Source: an uncultured Veillonella sp. (GTDB lineage Bacteria; Bacillota; Negativicutes; Veillonellales; Veillonellaceae). Taken from it: a stretch of 64,000 nt of DNA. Every line of letters starts with the position of its first letter. Position 1 is the first letter of the stretch. Under the pieces are notes generated by a model. It ran no database searches. It was given only the letters and a program-made list of their open reading frames with translations, and was not told the origin of the DNA. Where the stretch lies: the NCBI RefSeq assembly GCF_937981445.1, contig NZ_CALJON010000014.1, positions 1 to 64,000 of the forward strand, in the 5' to 3' direction. A program made the translations under genes and the position numbers. This document shows positions 1 through 7,979 of this stretch, in pieces.

Positions 1-55
1 GAAATAAGTAGCTTAGTGAAATAAGTAACTTAGTAGAAATAAGTAGCTTGAGTAT
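1..55. repeat. Imperfect tandem repeat, three units of about 17-18 bp
   Basis: Three copies of a unit that begins GAAATAAGTA and continues RCTTAG lie end to end at the left edge of the window, just before the first gene. The array may extend to the left beyond the window. No function is visible. Confidence 0.6.
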
Positions 56-99
56 TTCATGGCCTACCATGGGTGGGCTATAAAGAAGTAGGGGATAGT

Positions 100-306
100 A
101 TGGAAAAGCAGTATGAAACAGAACATGTAATTGTCACGTGGCAGCCGAGTATTCGTAAGCATGCGGGCAAATGTGTAAAAGGATTACCCGCTGTATTTGA
201 TGTAAAACGGAAGCCTTGGATTATGTTAGAAAATGGTAGTGAAGCAGATATTAAGCACGTAATTGACCAATGTCCTTCTGGAGCACTTAGTTATAAAGAA
301 AAATAA
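100..306 (+). CDS. Divergent 4Fe-4S mono-cluster domain protein (YjdI-like)
   Basis: A 68-residue protein with the look of the divergent 4Fe-4S mono-cluster family (YjdI type). It has one Cys near the start of the domain (GKCVKGLP) and a ferredoxin-like CPSGALSY segment at the C-terminus, the usual signature of a single cluster-binding half. An upstream in-frame ATG at 73 exists, but the start at 100 is preferred because a GGGGA-type ribosome site lies just before it. In other bacteria this family sits beside a small YjdJ-like acetyltransferase, and that is exactly the next gene here. The function of the pair is unknown; an electron-transfer or cluster role is inferred from the fold only. Confidence 0.75.
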   Translation: MEKQYETEHVIVTWQPSIRKHAGKCVKGLPAVFDVKRKPWIMLENGSEADIKHVIDQCPSGALSYKEK

Positions 307-335
307 GAGATTGTTGTAACGAAGAGGAGTTATGT

Positions 336-611
336 ATGATTCAAATTAAATATGAACCAGAAAATAGTCGCGCCGCAGCCTATGATAAGGATAAAAATAT
401 AGGTGAAAGCACGTATTCAAAATCGGAGGCTATATGGATTATTGACCATACTTTGGTAGATGAGGGGTATGGCGGACAGGGAATTGCTGGTAAATTAGTG
501 GCTGAAATTGTAGCACAAGCAAGAGTAGCTGGTGTGAAAATTTTACCTCTTTGTCCATTTGCTAAGCGTGAATTTGAAAAACGCCCTGAATATGCTGATG
601 TAGCCTTATAA
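336..611 (+). CDS. Small GNAT-type N-acetyltransferase (YjdJ-like)
   Basis: A 91-residue protein of the short acetyltransferase family (YjdJ type). The acetyl-CoA binding loop is visible as GYGGQGIAGKL at about residues 44-54, followed by a helix and the strand ILPLCPFAKREF typical of this family. It lies 29 bases downstream of the 4Fe-4S mono-cluster gene, with an AAGAGGAG site before the ATG, so the two are probably co-transcribed. The substrate is unknown. The length matches the family, which carries only the core of the GNAT fold. Confidence 0.8.
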   Translation: MIQIKYEPENSRAAAYDKDKNIGESTYSKSEAIWIIDHTLVDEGYGGQGIAGKLVAEIVAQARVAGVKILPLCPFAKREFEKRPEYADVAL

Positions 612-663
612 TTCAAAAGTATACTTGGCAGTTGTATATATTACAGTAGCCATAGGTGTAGTA

Positions 664-702
664 AAAAACGAACAAGAATAATAAAAAAAGAACAAGAATA
701 AT
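664..702. repeat. Direct repeat, two units of about 18 bp
   Basis: The unit GAACAAGAATAATAAAAAA occurs twice in tandem immediately before the long hairpin at 703-796. No gene is present. It may simply be slippage-prone A-rich DNA. Confidence 0.5.
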
Positions 703-796
703 AAAAAACTGCAAGCCTCATGTAAACTGGCGGACTCTTTAGATAATCATATATACAGAGTTCGTTCATACATACACGAATGCTTGCAGTTTTTAT
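703..796. terminator. Long-looped bidirectional terminator-like hairpin
   Basis: The arm AAAAACTGCAAGC at about 704-716 is matched by GCTTGCAGTTTTT at about 782-794, leaving a loop of about 65 bases that itself holds a weaker inner pairing (GGACTCT with AGAGTTC). It separates two convergent genes and has A and T runs on both sides, so it could end transcription in both directions. Confidence 0.6.
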
Positions 797-1261
797 TTAT
801 AAAGAATAGTCTTTTCGAATTTGTTTAAGCAAGGCGTTGCAACTTACGCTAATATCCTCATAGGTTTCTTCAAAATTACCGGTATACCATGGGTCCTTTA
901 CATCGCGAGATTCATTGACAAAGCTGAGCATTTTATATACTTTATGATCCTTGTCTGGACCGATGACACGTTCTAAATTACGTTTATTATTTTCGTCCAT
1001 AATAATGATGTAGTCAAAGTGCACATAATCTTCTTTTGTGATTTGACGCGCTTTACGTGGTCCAAAGGGAATGTTCATCTCTTTGAGTTTGCGCTTTGTA
1101 CCTGGATGGGTGTCATTACCAATTTCTTCACGGCTTGTAGCGGTGGAACTGATTTCAAAGGCATGTGCAAGGCCGGATTCTTTTACGATATGCTTAAAAT
1201 AAAATTCAGCCATAGTGGAACGGCAAATATTGCCATGGCATACAAACATAACTTTTATCAT
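797..1261 (-). CDS. Low-molecular-weight protein tyrosine phosphatase
   Basis: A 154-residue protein with the P-loop CHGNICRS at residues 8-15 (Cys8 nucleophile, Arg14) and the general-acid loop DPWY at about residue 122, both diagnostic of the low-molecular-weight phosphotyrosine phosphatase family. The length is typical. Members act in the cytoplasm on phosphotyrosine or phosphoarginine proteins and often oppose capsule or exopolysaccharide kinases. No kinase or polysaccharide gene is nearby, so the substrate is unknown. An AGGAGG-like site (seen as CCTCCT on the plus strand) precedes the ATG. Confidence 0.9.
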   Translation of the reverse strand: MIKVMFVCHGNICRSTMAEFYFKHIVKESGLAHAFEISSTATSREEIGNDTHPGTKRKLKEMNIPFGPRKARQITKEDYVHFDYIIIMDENNKRNLERVIGPDKDHKVYKMLSFVNESRDVKDPWYTGNFEETYEDISVSCNALLKQIRKDYSL

Positions 1262-1450
1262 AAGGGCCTCCTTTGACGAGTCATTCTGAGGGATATATTA
1301 AAAATGGTGGACACCGTTTTTCGTAGTAACTATTGGTGCTAACAATAATTTCTCTGTGACGGTAATTTGTGTATAGGTAATTGGGCGTAGACGTAATTTT
1401 GGTGGTAGTAAATTTTTAGTGGCCGTAATTTTCTTGTTCTAGCACTTATT

Positions 1451-2086
1451 TTATAAGAAATATAAAATGAGCCCTGCCATGCCACTAAAGCCTTTCATAA
1501 TGAAATTACTAGCGGGGATTAAAATCATACTCAACAATGGGGAGTAGATTAATAAGATTAAAATGATAAAGCTAAAGCGCTGCCATTGCCAATATTTCAT
1601 TTGCCAAGACGGTGATAGGAAGGCCGATACAATATGGGCCCCATCAAGTGGTGGAATAGGCAATAAATTAAATACAGCAAAGTTAATATTAAGTAATAAC
1701 ATGGAGCGCAATACGCGTACGAGACCATCGGATAATTCCCAATTATAGTAATAGGCTAATACTAATGCTATAGCCGCAATAAAGGCCACAATTAGATTGG
1801 CCATAGGTCCAGCGATAGATACTAACACATCGCCTAATTTTTTATTTTTAAAATTGGCTGGATTAACAATAACTGGTTTAGCCCAACCGAATTGCAGTAA
1901 TAAAATCATAAGAAAGCCAAGCCAGCTAACATGCGCAAAGGGATTCATGGTGAGACGGCCGTAGCGTTCAGGCGTATCATCACCTAGCCAACTGGCCACC
2001 TGGGCATGGGCATACTCATGTACTGACATAGCTACAATGATGGCCGGTAAGGCAGCAATCATTGACATAATATAATAATTGTCCAT
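1451..2086 (-). CDS. Site-2 protease family membrane metallopeptidase (M50)
   Basis: A 211-residue polytopic membrane protein. The zinc-binding motif HEYAH is at about residues 23-27 in the first long hydrophobic segment, and the third-ligand motif NLLPIPPLDG is near residue 140. About five or six membrane segments are visible and there is no PDZ insert, so it belongs to the short, PDZ-less group of site-2 proteases. These cleave substrates inside the membrane; the target here is unknown. It is divergently placed from the multi-HTH gene at 2334. A strong ribosome site (AAGGAGTG) precedes the start. Confidence 0.85.
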   Translation of the reverse strand: MDNYYIMSMIAALPAIIVAMSVHEYAHAQVASWLGDDTPERYGRLTMNPFAHVSWLGFLMILLLQFGWAKPVIVNPANFKNKKLGDVLVSIAGPMANLIVAFIAAIALVLAYYYNWELSDGLVRVLRSMLLLNINFAVFNLLPIPPLDGAHIVSAFLSPSWQMKYWQWQRFSFIILILLIYSPLLSMILIPASNFIMKGFSGMAGLILYFL

Positions 2087-2224
2087 TAGACACTCCTTAT
2101 TTTAAATATATGGATTGATTTTTATTGATATTCTATACCGTTATAGTATACCGTAAAATTTCGATATAGGCAAAATTTTACGTTTATATTCGTATCATTA
2201 GTCCTAGTGCGGGGTGAAAGAAAT

Positions 2225-2247
2225 AAATCGTATCATTGATACGATTT
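2225..2247. promoter_or_regulatory. Perfect 23-bp palindrome, candidate operator
   Basis: The arm AAATCGTATCA is repeated as its exact reverse complement around a single central base. A further half-site with the core CGTATCATT lies upstream at about 2190-2198. The palindrome ends six bases before the -35 element of the promoter for the multi-HTH gene, and lies between that gene and the divergent protease gene, so it could control either. Confidence 0.55.
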
Positions 2248-2253
2248 AAAAGG

Positions 2254-2283
2254 TTGCATTAATCAAGAGGGGCTTACTATAAT
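2254..2283 (+). promoter_or_regulatory. Sigma70-type promoter for the multi-HTH gene
   Basis: TTGCAT at 2254-2259 and a perfect TATAAT at 2278-2283 are separated by 18 bases. The start codon of the multi-HTH gene is about 50 bases downstream. Confidence 0.6.
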
Positions 2284-2333
2284 GTGGGTAACGAATTCGT
2301 ATTCTTACTTATTGTATTACGAGGAGGATATAG

Positions 2334-3083
2334 ATGAAGGCAAGAGCAGCGCAACGCATCGTAATTCCACATCAATTATTAGTTCAATTGTATGTAGAGG
2401 AAAAGCTGTCGTCCTGGCAAATCGCTAAAAAGCTAAAATGCAGTCAAGATACAGTAATTCGGAGATTACATGAATACGGTATTCCCATTCGAAGTCGTCG
2501 TATTGAATTGCCCTTAGAGGAAGCAATTAGCCTCTACGAACAAGGGGTGGGTGTGAAGCAATTAGCCAAGCGTTTTAATTGTTCCCATACAACGATGGCG
2601 AATCGTCTTAGAGCCTTAGGTGTGTTAAAAGAAGTCAAGTCGCCTGTACTAACACCTTTATCTAAGGCGGTAGAACAGCGAATTGTGCAAATGTATAAGA
2701 ATGGTCAAAGTGCTACTTATATTGGGCGTATTTTGCATGTGAGTCGTTGGATTATATTAGCCACATTGCGTCGTTTAAAGGTTCCTATTCGCTACAGTAA
2801 TAAGCGGATTGCTGTGAATGTAGACGAGTTGGCTTATTTATATGAAGTTCATAAATTATCGACCACTGAGTTAGAGGATATTTATCATGTTAAGGCGGGA
2901 ACTATTGGGGAACGCTTAAAGGAACATGGCATAAAATTGCGGGGTCATAATTTAAGCATTAATGCCTTTGAGGTGTATAGTCGTTACAGTCAGGGCGAAA
3001 GCCCTATGCAAATTGCAGAAAGCCTAGGTTGTTCTTATACAGCTGTGCGGGCGCGGTTAATAAAATGGAAGAAGCGTTCATAG
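2334..3083 (+). CDS. DNA-binding-like protein of five tandem helix-turn-helix repeats
   Basis: A 249-residue protein that is almost entirely built from five copies of a 40-residue unit at about residues 14-56, 61-100, 114-155, 164-204 and 211-249. Each unit has the pattern of a Tyr-containing first helix (LYxxG), a second helix with IAxxL, then CS followed by a recognition helix ending in RRL or RLxxxG. This resembles resolvase- or transposase-type HTH units, but there is no catalytic or ligand domain. The ribosome site GAGGAGG lies six to seven bases before the ATG. A palindrome just upstream of its promoter suggests autoregulation. The function is not known; a multi-site DNA-binding or architectural role is inferred. 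Confidence 0.75.
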   Translation: MKARAAQRIVIPHQLLVQLYVEEKLSSWQIAKKLKCSQDTVIRRLHEYGIPIRSRRIELPLEEAISLYEQGVGVKQLAKRFNCSHTTMANRLRALGVLKEVKSPVLTPLSKAVEQRIVQMYKNGQSATYIGRILHVSRWIILATLRRLKVPIRYSNKRIAVNVDELAYLYEVHKLSTTELEDIYHVKAGTIGERLKEHGIKLRGHNLSINAFEVYSRYSQGESPMQIAESLGCSYTAVRARLIKWKKRS

Positions 3084-3158
3084 GAGCTGTATGATTGCTC
3101 GTAAGGGATATGACTAAGCAACCTTTTTGAAGAGGTAACTTGTGGCTATTGATGATTT

Positions 3159-3262
3159 CTGTGACGGTTCATTCTGAATGATAGGCGTATAAAACATAAA
3201 TAGATCATTACTGTGACGGTTCATTCTGAAGTGATAGGAATATAAAACCTAAATAGGCCATT
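3159..3262. repeat. Two direct repeats of 52 bp
   Basis: A unit starting CTGTGACGGTTCATTCTGAA occurs at 3159 and again at 3211, with the rest of the unit (ATAAAAC-TAAATAG) also conserved. Fragments of the same words (TCATTCTGAG at about 1281 and CTGTGACGGT at about 1354) occur in the other intergenic stretch nearby. It lies in the spacer before the permease gene. Confidence 0.6.
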
Positions 3263-3381
3263 ACATAGGTTAAATAAACTATAGATTGTATCAAAGGATA
3301 GACTGAATTAAAGATACTAGTTTATAATGAATGGTATATAAATTTTATAACACATATTATATGTGTGGAATGGAGCGTTAC

Positions 3382-4308
3382 ATGGAAATACTTGATGTAT
3401 TACTGGCCACATTGCCGTATTTAGGAGCCGGTCTTGTGGTAGCCATCGTGTCCCGGTTTACGGGTGTGGCAATGTCTTTTTTATTAGTCCCTACTTTGCT
3501 TTATTGGGGGGCTACGCCACTAGAAGTGGTGGCATTTATGCTTACCTTTGTGGTGTATAATAATTTCACCTTAGAAACACAGGATATGCGCTTAGACATG
3601 AAAAACTTGTCCTTTTTTAAGGGCTGGCGATTGGTGTTGCCTTTAATTGTATCATTGATCTTGGCCTTTATTGCACCGCCTGTGTCAGTAGCCTTTTTTA
3701 TTCTTTGCTTTATCCTAGAATTAGGCGCCGTTGTATATGGTAAAATTGATGACCGCGAACGCCCTAAGTTTAGCACAGTTATGGGCTTTGCTGTTATGGC
3801 CACTATTTGGGCTGTTTTGGGCGTAGTTCTATTGCCATGGTTACCAAGTCAATATTTTTATGGCCTTGTAGGACTCATGATATTAGTCATTACAGCCATT
3901 GCCTGGTATGCTGGGGCACATCGAAGTGCTTGGCGCGGTATGTGGTCCCAACTTTGGTGTTTTGCTTCCTTATTCTTAGGGGCTTTTGGTTTAGAATTTA
4001 CCTCTTATATTAAAGGCTTGCGCCGGAGTCCACGATCAGCTATGGACAGCTTATTTCCTTTAATTGCTGTTATAGCGGCGCTTTTTGGGGCGGTAGCGAT
4101 GTATTCTATTCATAATATTTTTGCCATGCCATCGCTTATGGCTGCGGTGGGGGCAGCGTTAGGAACACGTGCCTTTGGCGTATATGAATATAGCAAGCAG
4201 GGCAGTTTTTCCTACACCGCTATTGCTGTAGCAATCTTGGCTGCTGTATGCTTATTACTTGTAGGTCCGGTGCCTACGGGCTTGCCTAATTTAGAAGGCT
4301 TAATGTAA
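3382..4308 (+). CDS. TauE/SafE (TSUP) family membrane transporter-like protein
   Basis: A hydrophobic protein of about 308 residues with about eight to nine predicted membrane segments in two halves. Its N-terminal half contains the glycine-rich segment SRFTGVAMSFLLVP typical of the TauE/SafE (TSUP) family of anion exporters. Substrates in the family include sulfite, sulfoacetate and other organic anions; none can be named here. The reading frame is open back to 3331, but the ATG at 3382 is preferred because GGAG lies six bases before it and the upstream part is not membrane-like. A central polar loop carries GLRRSPRSAMDS. The neighbouring genes give no hint of the substrate. Confidence 0.7.
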   Translation: MEILDVLLATLPYLGAGLVVAIVSRFTGVAMSFLLVPTLLYWGATPLEVVAFMLTFVVYNNFTLETQDMRLDMKNLSFFKGWRLVLPLIVSLILAFIAPPVSVAFFILCFILELGAVVYGKIDDRERPKFSTVMGFAVMATIWAVLGVVLLPWLPSQYFYGLVGLMILVITAIAWYAGAHRSAWRGMWSQLWCFASLFLGAFGLEFTSYIKGLRRSPRSAMDSLFPLIAVIAALFGAVAMYSIHNIFAMPSLMAAVGAALGTRAFGVYEYSKQGSFSYTAIAVAILAAVCLLLVGPVPTGLPNLEGLM

Positions 4309-4446
4309 TTAGTGATTATTTACTACCGTATATGACTTATACCGTAATAATGGGGGAATAGGTTGCTGCCAATAAGTAAATAAGTCGTTAAAAATAAGTG
4401 AATACGTGAATAGGGATAGAACTTCATAAGTGTTTAAAAATTGATG

Positions 4447-4475
4447 TTGACAAAGAAAAATTTCTTCGTTATAAT
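4447..4475 (+). promoter_or_regulatory. Consensus promoter of the tRNA-Ser gene
   Basis: TTGACA at 4447-4452 and TATAAT at 4470-4475 are separated by exactly 17 bases, a perfect sigma70-type promoter. The tRNA begins 24 bases after the -10 box. Confidence 0.85.
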
Positions 4476-4498
4476 AGTAAAGTACGTTATACACTTAT

Positions 4499-4589
4499 GG
4501 AGAGGTGTCCGAGCGGCTTAAGGAGCATGATTGGAAATCATGTGTGCGGTTATACCGTACCGAGGGTTCAAATCCCTCTCTCTCCGCCA
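4499..4589 (+). tRNA. tRNA-Ser (anticodon GGA)
   Basis: A class II tRNA with a long variable arm. The acceptor stem GGAGAGG pairs with TCTCTCC before the discriminator G, and CCA is encoded. The anticodon stem CATGA/TCATG encloses the loop TTGGAAA, giving anticodon GGA, which reads UCC and UCU. The T arm is the standard GAGGG-TTCAAAT-CCCTC. It has its own consensus promoter and is followed at once by a terminator, so it is a single-gene unit. Confidence 0.95.
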
Positions 4590-4593
4590 TATT

Positions 4594-4628
4594 AGCACTG
4601 TCTGAGTTTTCAGGCAGTGCTTTTTTTA
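4594..4628 (+). terminator. Intrinsic terminator of the tRNA-Ser gene
   Basis: AGCACTG-CTGA pairs with TCAG-CAGTGCT, followed by seven T residues. It lies five bases after the tRNA. Confidence 0.9.
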
Positions 4629-4744
4629 TACTTCTATTGACAAATGGTAGGTTTAAATTTACTATACAGATGAAATAAACTTGTAGTTAGAGTATATGGC
4701 GAAGACACTGATAGTGTTTCATATAAAGGGGCGATATTGATAAC

Positions 4745-5269
4745 ATGGCAGAGGTATTTGATTTTTCAAAAGGCAAGGCTGCGCTAGAAGCTAGAAAAGT
4801 TAGGGAGTCAAGCATGAAAGCTCCAACAAAAACGTTTCGTCAGGACATATTGGAAGAGATTCGCCAAGATGTAGCCACTCATGGTATCGATGCAGTTTTA
4901 GGGGCTTCGGGAAAGAATATTTTATCTGTTTATGAAAAGATGAAGGAAACCTTTGGCGTTACTACGGAGTTCACAAGCCCAGAAGCACTTAATGTCATGA
5001 AAAATTATTTTGATGCCCTCTTTGATAGTGTAGGGGATGTTGATTTTGACGATGAAGCATTAAAAAACGAAACTATAAAAAAGCTTGATGAGATTATTGC
5101 TCGCACAGAAGGATTGAAAAAAGAGCATCATGTAGAGAGGGAGAATAAAACGTATAGGGAGACTAAAGGAAACAAAGAAGTAAAAGAAAATAAAGACGCT
5201 AAAGAAAATAAAGACGCTAAAGAAAATAAAAAAGCTAAAGAAATTAGATTCAATAAAGAGGACACATAA
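4745..5269 (+). CDS. Uncharacterised protein with a lysine-rich repeat tail
   Basis: A 174-residue soluble, mostly helical protein of no family I recognise. Residues 1-125 look like an ordered helical domain, starting MAEVFDFSKGKAALEARK. The last 50 residues are low-complexity, with three copies of a six-residue KENKDA-type unit encoded by an 18-base DNA repeat at about 5180-5240. It is followed by its own terminator, so it is probably a separate transcript from the genes after it. It sits at the head of the AAA/flotillin region and may belong to it only by position. Repeat-length variation of the tail between strains is plausible. Confidence 0.6.
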   Translation: MAEVFDFSKGKAALEARKVRESSMKAPTKTFRQDILEEIRQDVATHGIDAVLGASGKNILSVYEKMKETFGVTTEFTSPEALNVMKNYFDALFDSVGDVDFDDEALKNETIKKLDEIIARTEGLKKEHHVERENKTYRETKGNKEVKENKDAKENKDAKENKKAKEIRFNKEDT

Positions 5270-5273
5270 TTTT

Positions 5274-5302
5274 ACTCGGACACACAGCTGTCCGAGTTTT
5301 TT
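5274..5302 (+). terminator. Intrinsic terminator after the lysine-rich protein gene
   Basis: ACTCGGACA pairs with TGTCCGAGT around a six-base loop, followed by six T residues. It starts four bases after the stop codon. Confidence 0.9.
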
Positions 5303-5429
5303 GTTAAGGTTAAACTAGTGAAACCCTATCCATGTTTTTAGACCGTATAGAAGGATTTTATAGTGTCTTTAACGAATTAAAATATAAGGTATAAATTGGT
5401 TGTGGTTAATTATAGAGGGAGCGTGTGAG

Positions 5430-5948
5430 ATGCCAAAACCATTATTGCATAGAATGGGTGGTCCGCAACTTAAAGAGAGAACCAATCAAATGCAGTCATT
5501 TCAGGACTTACAATTACAGAAAAAAGCCTCATCACAGGGCCTATTAAGAGAGGCTGATGTGCGCCAACGATTGAGACAAAAGCGCAGTGAAGCCTATGTG
5601 GAGTTATTGGGGAAATTAGATGCAGGACAACAGCAATTATCACAGGCTTATATCGATGAAGTTGTGGCGGCCATAAAGAAGGAATTTCCTGAACTGACCC
5701 TTGATGTATTTCCCCTTGGCTTGGTGGCCAAATGCTATTTAGGTGAGCCCTATGAGGTGCATACCTTAGACTTGCAATCAGGGGGCATTATTTATCATTA
5801 TAAACGAGGGGAGCCTATGCCAGGCGTATTAGAGCGTGCTAGAGGCTTGGCTATGCGCAGTGAATATGCATTTATTGAAGTATATAATGACACATTACGG
5901 CCGGTGCGCCGTGATGGGAGCGTTACAGTTATTAATCTAAAGGAGTAA
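5430..5948 (+). CDS. Uncharacterised protein, first gene of the AAA/flotillin region
   Basis: A soluble protein of about 172 residues that I do not recognise. The N-terminal 70 residues are basic and helical (LKERTNQMQSFQDLQLQ). The C-terminal part looks alpha/beta, with strands around LDVFPLGLVAKCYLG and AFIEVYNDTLRPV. The frame is open from 5400, but the ATG at 5430 has a GAGGGAG site eight bases upstream. It ends at 5948, with a strong ribosome site for the next gene spanning its stop codon, so the two genes are translationally linked. A role alongside the next genes is inferred from gene order only. Confidence 0.6.
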   Translation: MPKPLLHRMGGPQLKERTNQMQSFQDLQLQKKASSQGLLREADVRQRLRQKRSEAYVELLGKLDAGQQQLSQAYIDEVVAAIKKEFPELTLDVFPLGLVAKCYLGEPYEVHTLDLQSGGIIYHYKRGEPMPGVLERARGLAMRSEYAFIEVYNDTLRPVRRDGSVTVINLKE

Positions 5949-5976
5949 GGGGATGTCAGATTAACGTATTATATCT

Positions 5977-7656
5977 TTGGCCAATTTAGCCATTATTGAA
6001 AAATCATTAAGTAATTTGTCACATGAAATCAATGCTGTACATGGTGATGTGTATGAAGTGCAAGGGGATGTGGCACGAGTTGAGCAGAAATTAGATGAGT
6101 TAACTGAAGCCTTTTGGGCCTATGTGGAAGAAGATCAGGCCGCTAAAGCCTTACAATTAGCTCATACAGAAATTATTCAGTTACAGCAACAATTAGAAAA
6201 AGAATTTGGTCATTATGATGAAGTTCGGCGCTACACAACAGGGATTTTACAGGCCGTAGATATTAATGTAGTGCGCAAAGAAACTATATTGCATTGTACG
6301 GAAACTTTGATGCTCAATGCGCCTAAATATTGGTTAGCTCCTTGTTTGATTGCGTTGGCTGCATGGATTAGTGATAATCGTGAATTGGCGGATAAAGCAT
6401 TAAAAGAGGCCTTGCGTCGTGATGATGAAAAAACCTCTTTGCTTTTTGCTTTAATCACTCGTCGTGCTGGGCGCTATGAATCCTGTTTACAGTGGTTGGA
6501 GCGCTATTTTAGTATGCAAAATCCATTGCATATGGAAAGCAAAATGATTATTATCCTAGAAGCCTTTTCCAGTGGTTTATTTGGGCCTGACTTAAAGGGC
6601 TTATGTGAAGAAACTATTATGAGCTGGATGAAGGAATTAGAGAACCAGCCTGATTTTACGGAACAGCAAAAAGAGCAGTGGAGTGAAGCCTTAGAAGAGC
6701 GAAAAGTTCAAATCGATGATGGGGAAACACGTTTTCTCAGTTCCTATGTGACGAATTGGCCTGATATGAAAGCCGCCCTTGAATGGGCTCGCACTCATAA
6801 GGAGATTAAGGTGTATTTTGAGCAGATTATTAATAAAGAGCAAAATAATGCTGCTCAGGTAGAAGAACAGGTTGATTATTTGCTCACTGATTTAGTGACG
6901 AATTTTGACAAAGAAGAATTGCCATTGCGACGCGAAATTAAGAAGAACGAATTGATTATTAAGCATAAAGGTCATATAAAGGGCTTAGAAGATAAAATCA
7001 AGGAAAAGGCGAATGAGTATGAGCAACCGGTTGATTTTTCACAACATTTAACTGATGTAGCTATGCAGCGCCGTGATAAAAGCGTGTATCCTTCCACACA
7101 AAAATTAGCCATTGCCATGTCCAAGGATTGGATTAAAGAAAGTTATGAAGACTTAACGGCCATGTATCGCATGCAAATGCCTTATGAATATGAGCTCTCT
7201 ATTGATGGTTGGACTGGTATTACTACAGATGGGTACAATGAGTTAGAGCTCTTAGAATCCTTACACAATGCCATTGATACGGCCTTTGTTAACGAGTATA
7301 GTACTCTTAAAGTAGGGCTAGGCACCTATGTTCTAATTGCCTTAACGGTGGTTTCGATTTTATTAGGTTTTGGAGCACCTTGGCTCTTTATTGGTACAGC
7401 CATTTTAGCTCTTTGCGTATATGGTACTGTGGGCGGCATTAATACAAAGCGTGAAGAACTTTGTGCTCGTTATCGTGACTATCAAGTTAATTTAGAAGGA
7501 TATTTACAAGGGACCTTAGCAGAGTTTGTAGATTATCAGCGTGAATTTAATATGGAAGATAAAAATGCGGAAGCCGTTATTGAGTTTTTAGACGGATTAT
7601 CAACGAAGCATTTTATTATGAACAGTAATGATGCGGTGCGTCAGGTTATACGATGA
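5977..7656 (+). CDS. Uncharacterised coiled-coil protein with a C-terminal two-TM hairpin; start disrupted
   Basis: An open frame of 559 codons. Residues 1-75 are heptad-like coiled coil (VEQKLDELTEAF), followed by a long helical region, possibly TPR-like (residues 90-200), another charged helical stretch, then two adjacent membrane segments at about 450-487, and a 70-residue cytoplasmic tail. I do not recognise the family. The only start inside the open frame is TTG at 5977, with no ribosome site at normal distance. An ATG at 5953, same frame, has a perfect AGGAG seven bases upstream but meets TAA at its fourth codon (5962-5964). So either the gene carries an early nonsense change, or translation reinitiates at the TTG. 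Confidence 0.6.
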   Translation: MANLAIIEKSLSNLSHEINAVHGDVYEVQGDVARVEQKLDELTEAFWAYVEEDQAAKALQLAHTEIIQLQQQLEKEFGHYDEVRRYTTGILQAVDINVVRKETILHCTETLMLNAPKYWLAPCLIALAAWISDNRELADKALKEALRRDDEKTSLLFALITRRAGRYESCLQWLERYFSMQNPLHMESKMIIILEAFSSGLFGPDLKGLCEETIMSWMKELENQPDFTEQQKEQWSEALEERKVQIDDGETRFLSSYVTNWPDMKAALEWARTHKEIKVYFEQIINKEQNNAAQVEEQVDYLLTDLVTNFDKEELPLRREIKKNELIIKHKGHIKGLEDKIKEKANEYEQPVDFSQHLTDVAMQRRDKSVYPSTQKLAIAMSKDWIKESYEDLTAMYRMQMPYEYELSIDGWTGITTDGYNELELLESLHNAIDTAFVNEYSTLKVGLGTYVLIALTVVSILLGFGAPWLFIGTAILALCVYGTVGGINTKREELCARYRDYQVNLEGYLQGTLAEFVDYQREFNMEDKNAEAVIEFLDGLSTKHFIMNSNDAVRQVIR

Positions 7657-7730
7657 AGTAAAGTTTACATATAGAGCATGAAACCAGCGATTTGATTAAA
7701 GCGTATGAGTAATTAATAAAGGGGCTATAT

Positions 7731-7979
7731 ATGAGTCAAATTAAATCCATAGGAGATCAGGGGTCTTCTATTACAACGATACAGGATACTAATCCAGTAG
7801 GTGGGGCGCAAGCTGCTCAGCAAGGGAGTATAAAAAAAGAATCATCCAGACCATCGATGATTAAACCAATTAGAAGTAAAAGGGATACAGGGGTAACTTC
7901 TGAAGAGTTTGCCTCAAGTTTACCTGAGTGGGATATAGTGCCACCATTAGTGGCTGTGCGGAGGATACGCAAACGATGA
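7731..7979 (+). CDS. Small disordered protein, unknown
   Basis: An 82-residue polar protein, apparently disordered for its first 60 residues. It ends in a conserved-looking short motif, LPEWDIVPP, followed by a basic tail RRIRKR. I do not recognise a family. Its stop codon overlaps the start of the next gene as ATGA (7976-7979), and the next gene has its own GGAGG site inside this one, which argues for two coupled genes rather than a frameshift. The motif and basic tail suggest a binding peptide for a partner, which is inference only. Confidence 0.5.
   Translation: MSQIKSIGDQGSSITTIQDTNPVGGAQAAQQGSIKKESSRPSMIKPIRSKRDTGVTSEEFASSLPEWDIVPPLVAVRRIRKR

Noticed and set aside
1019..1276. Plus-strand frame opposite the tyrosine phosphatase
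   Set aside because: Shadow of a clear gene with catalytic motifs on the other strand.
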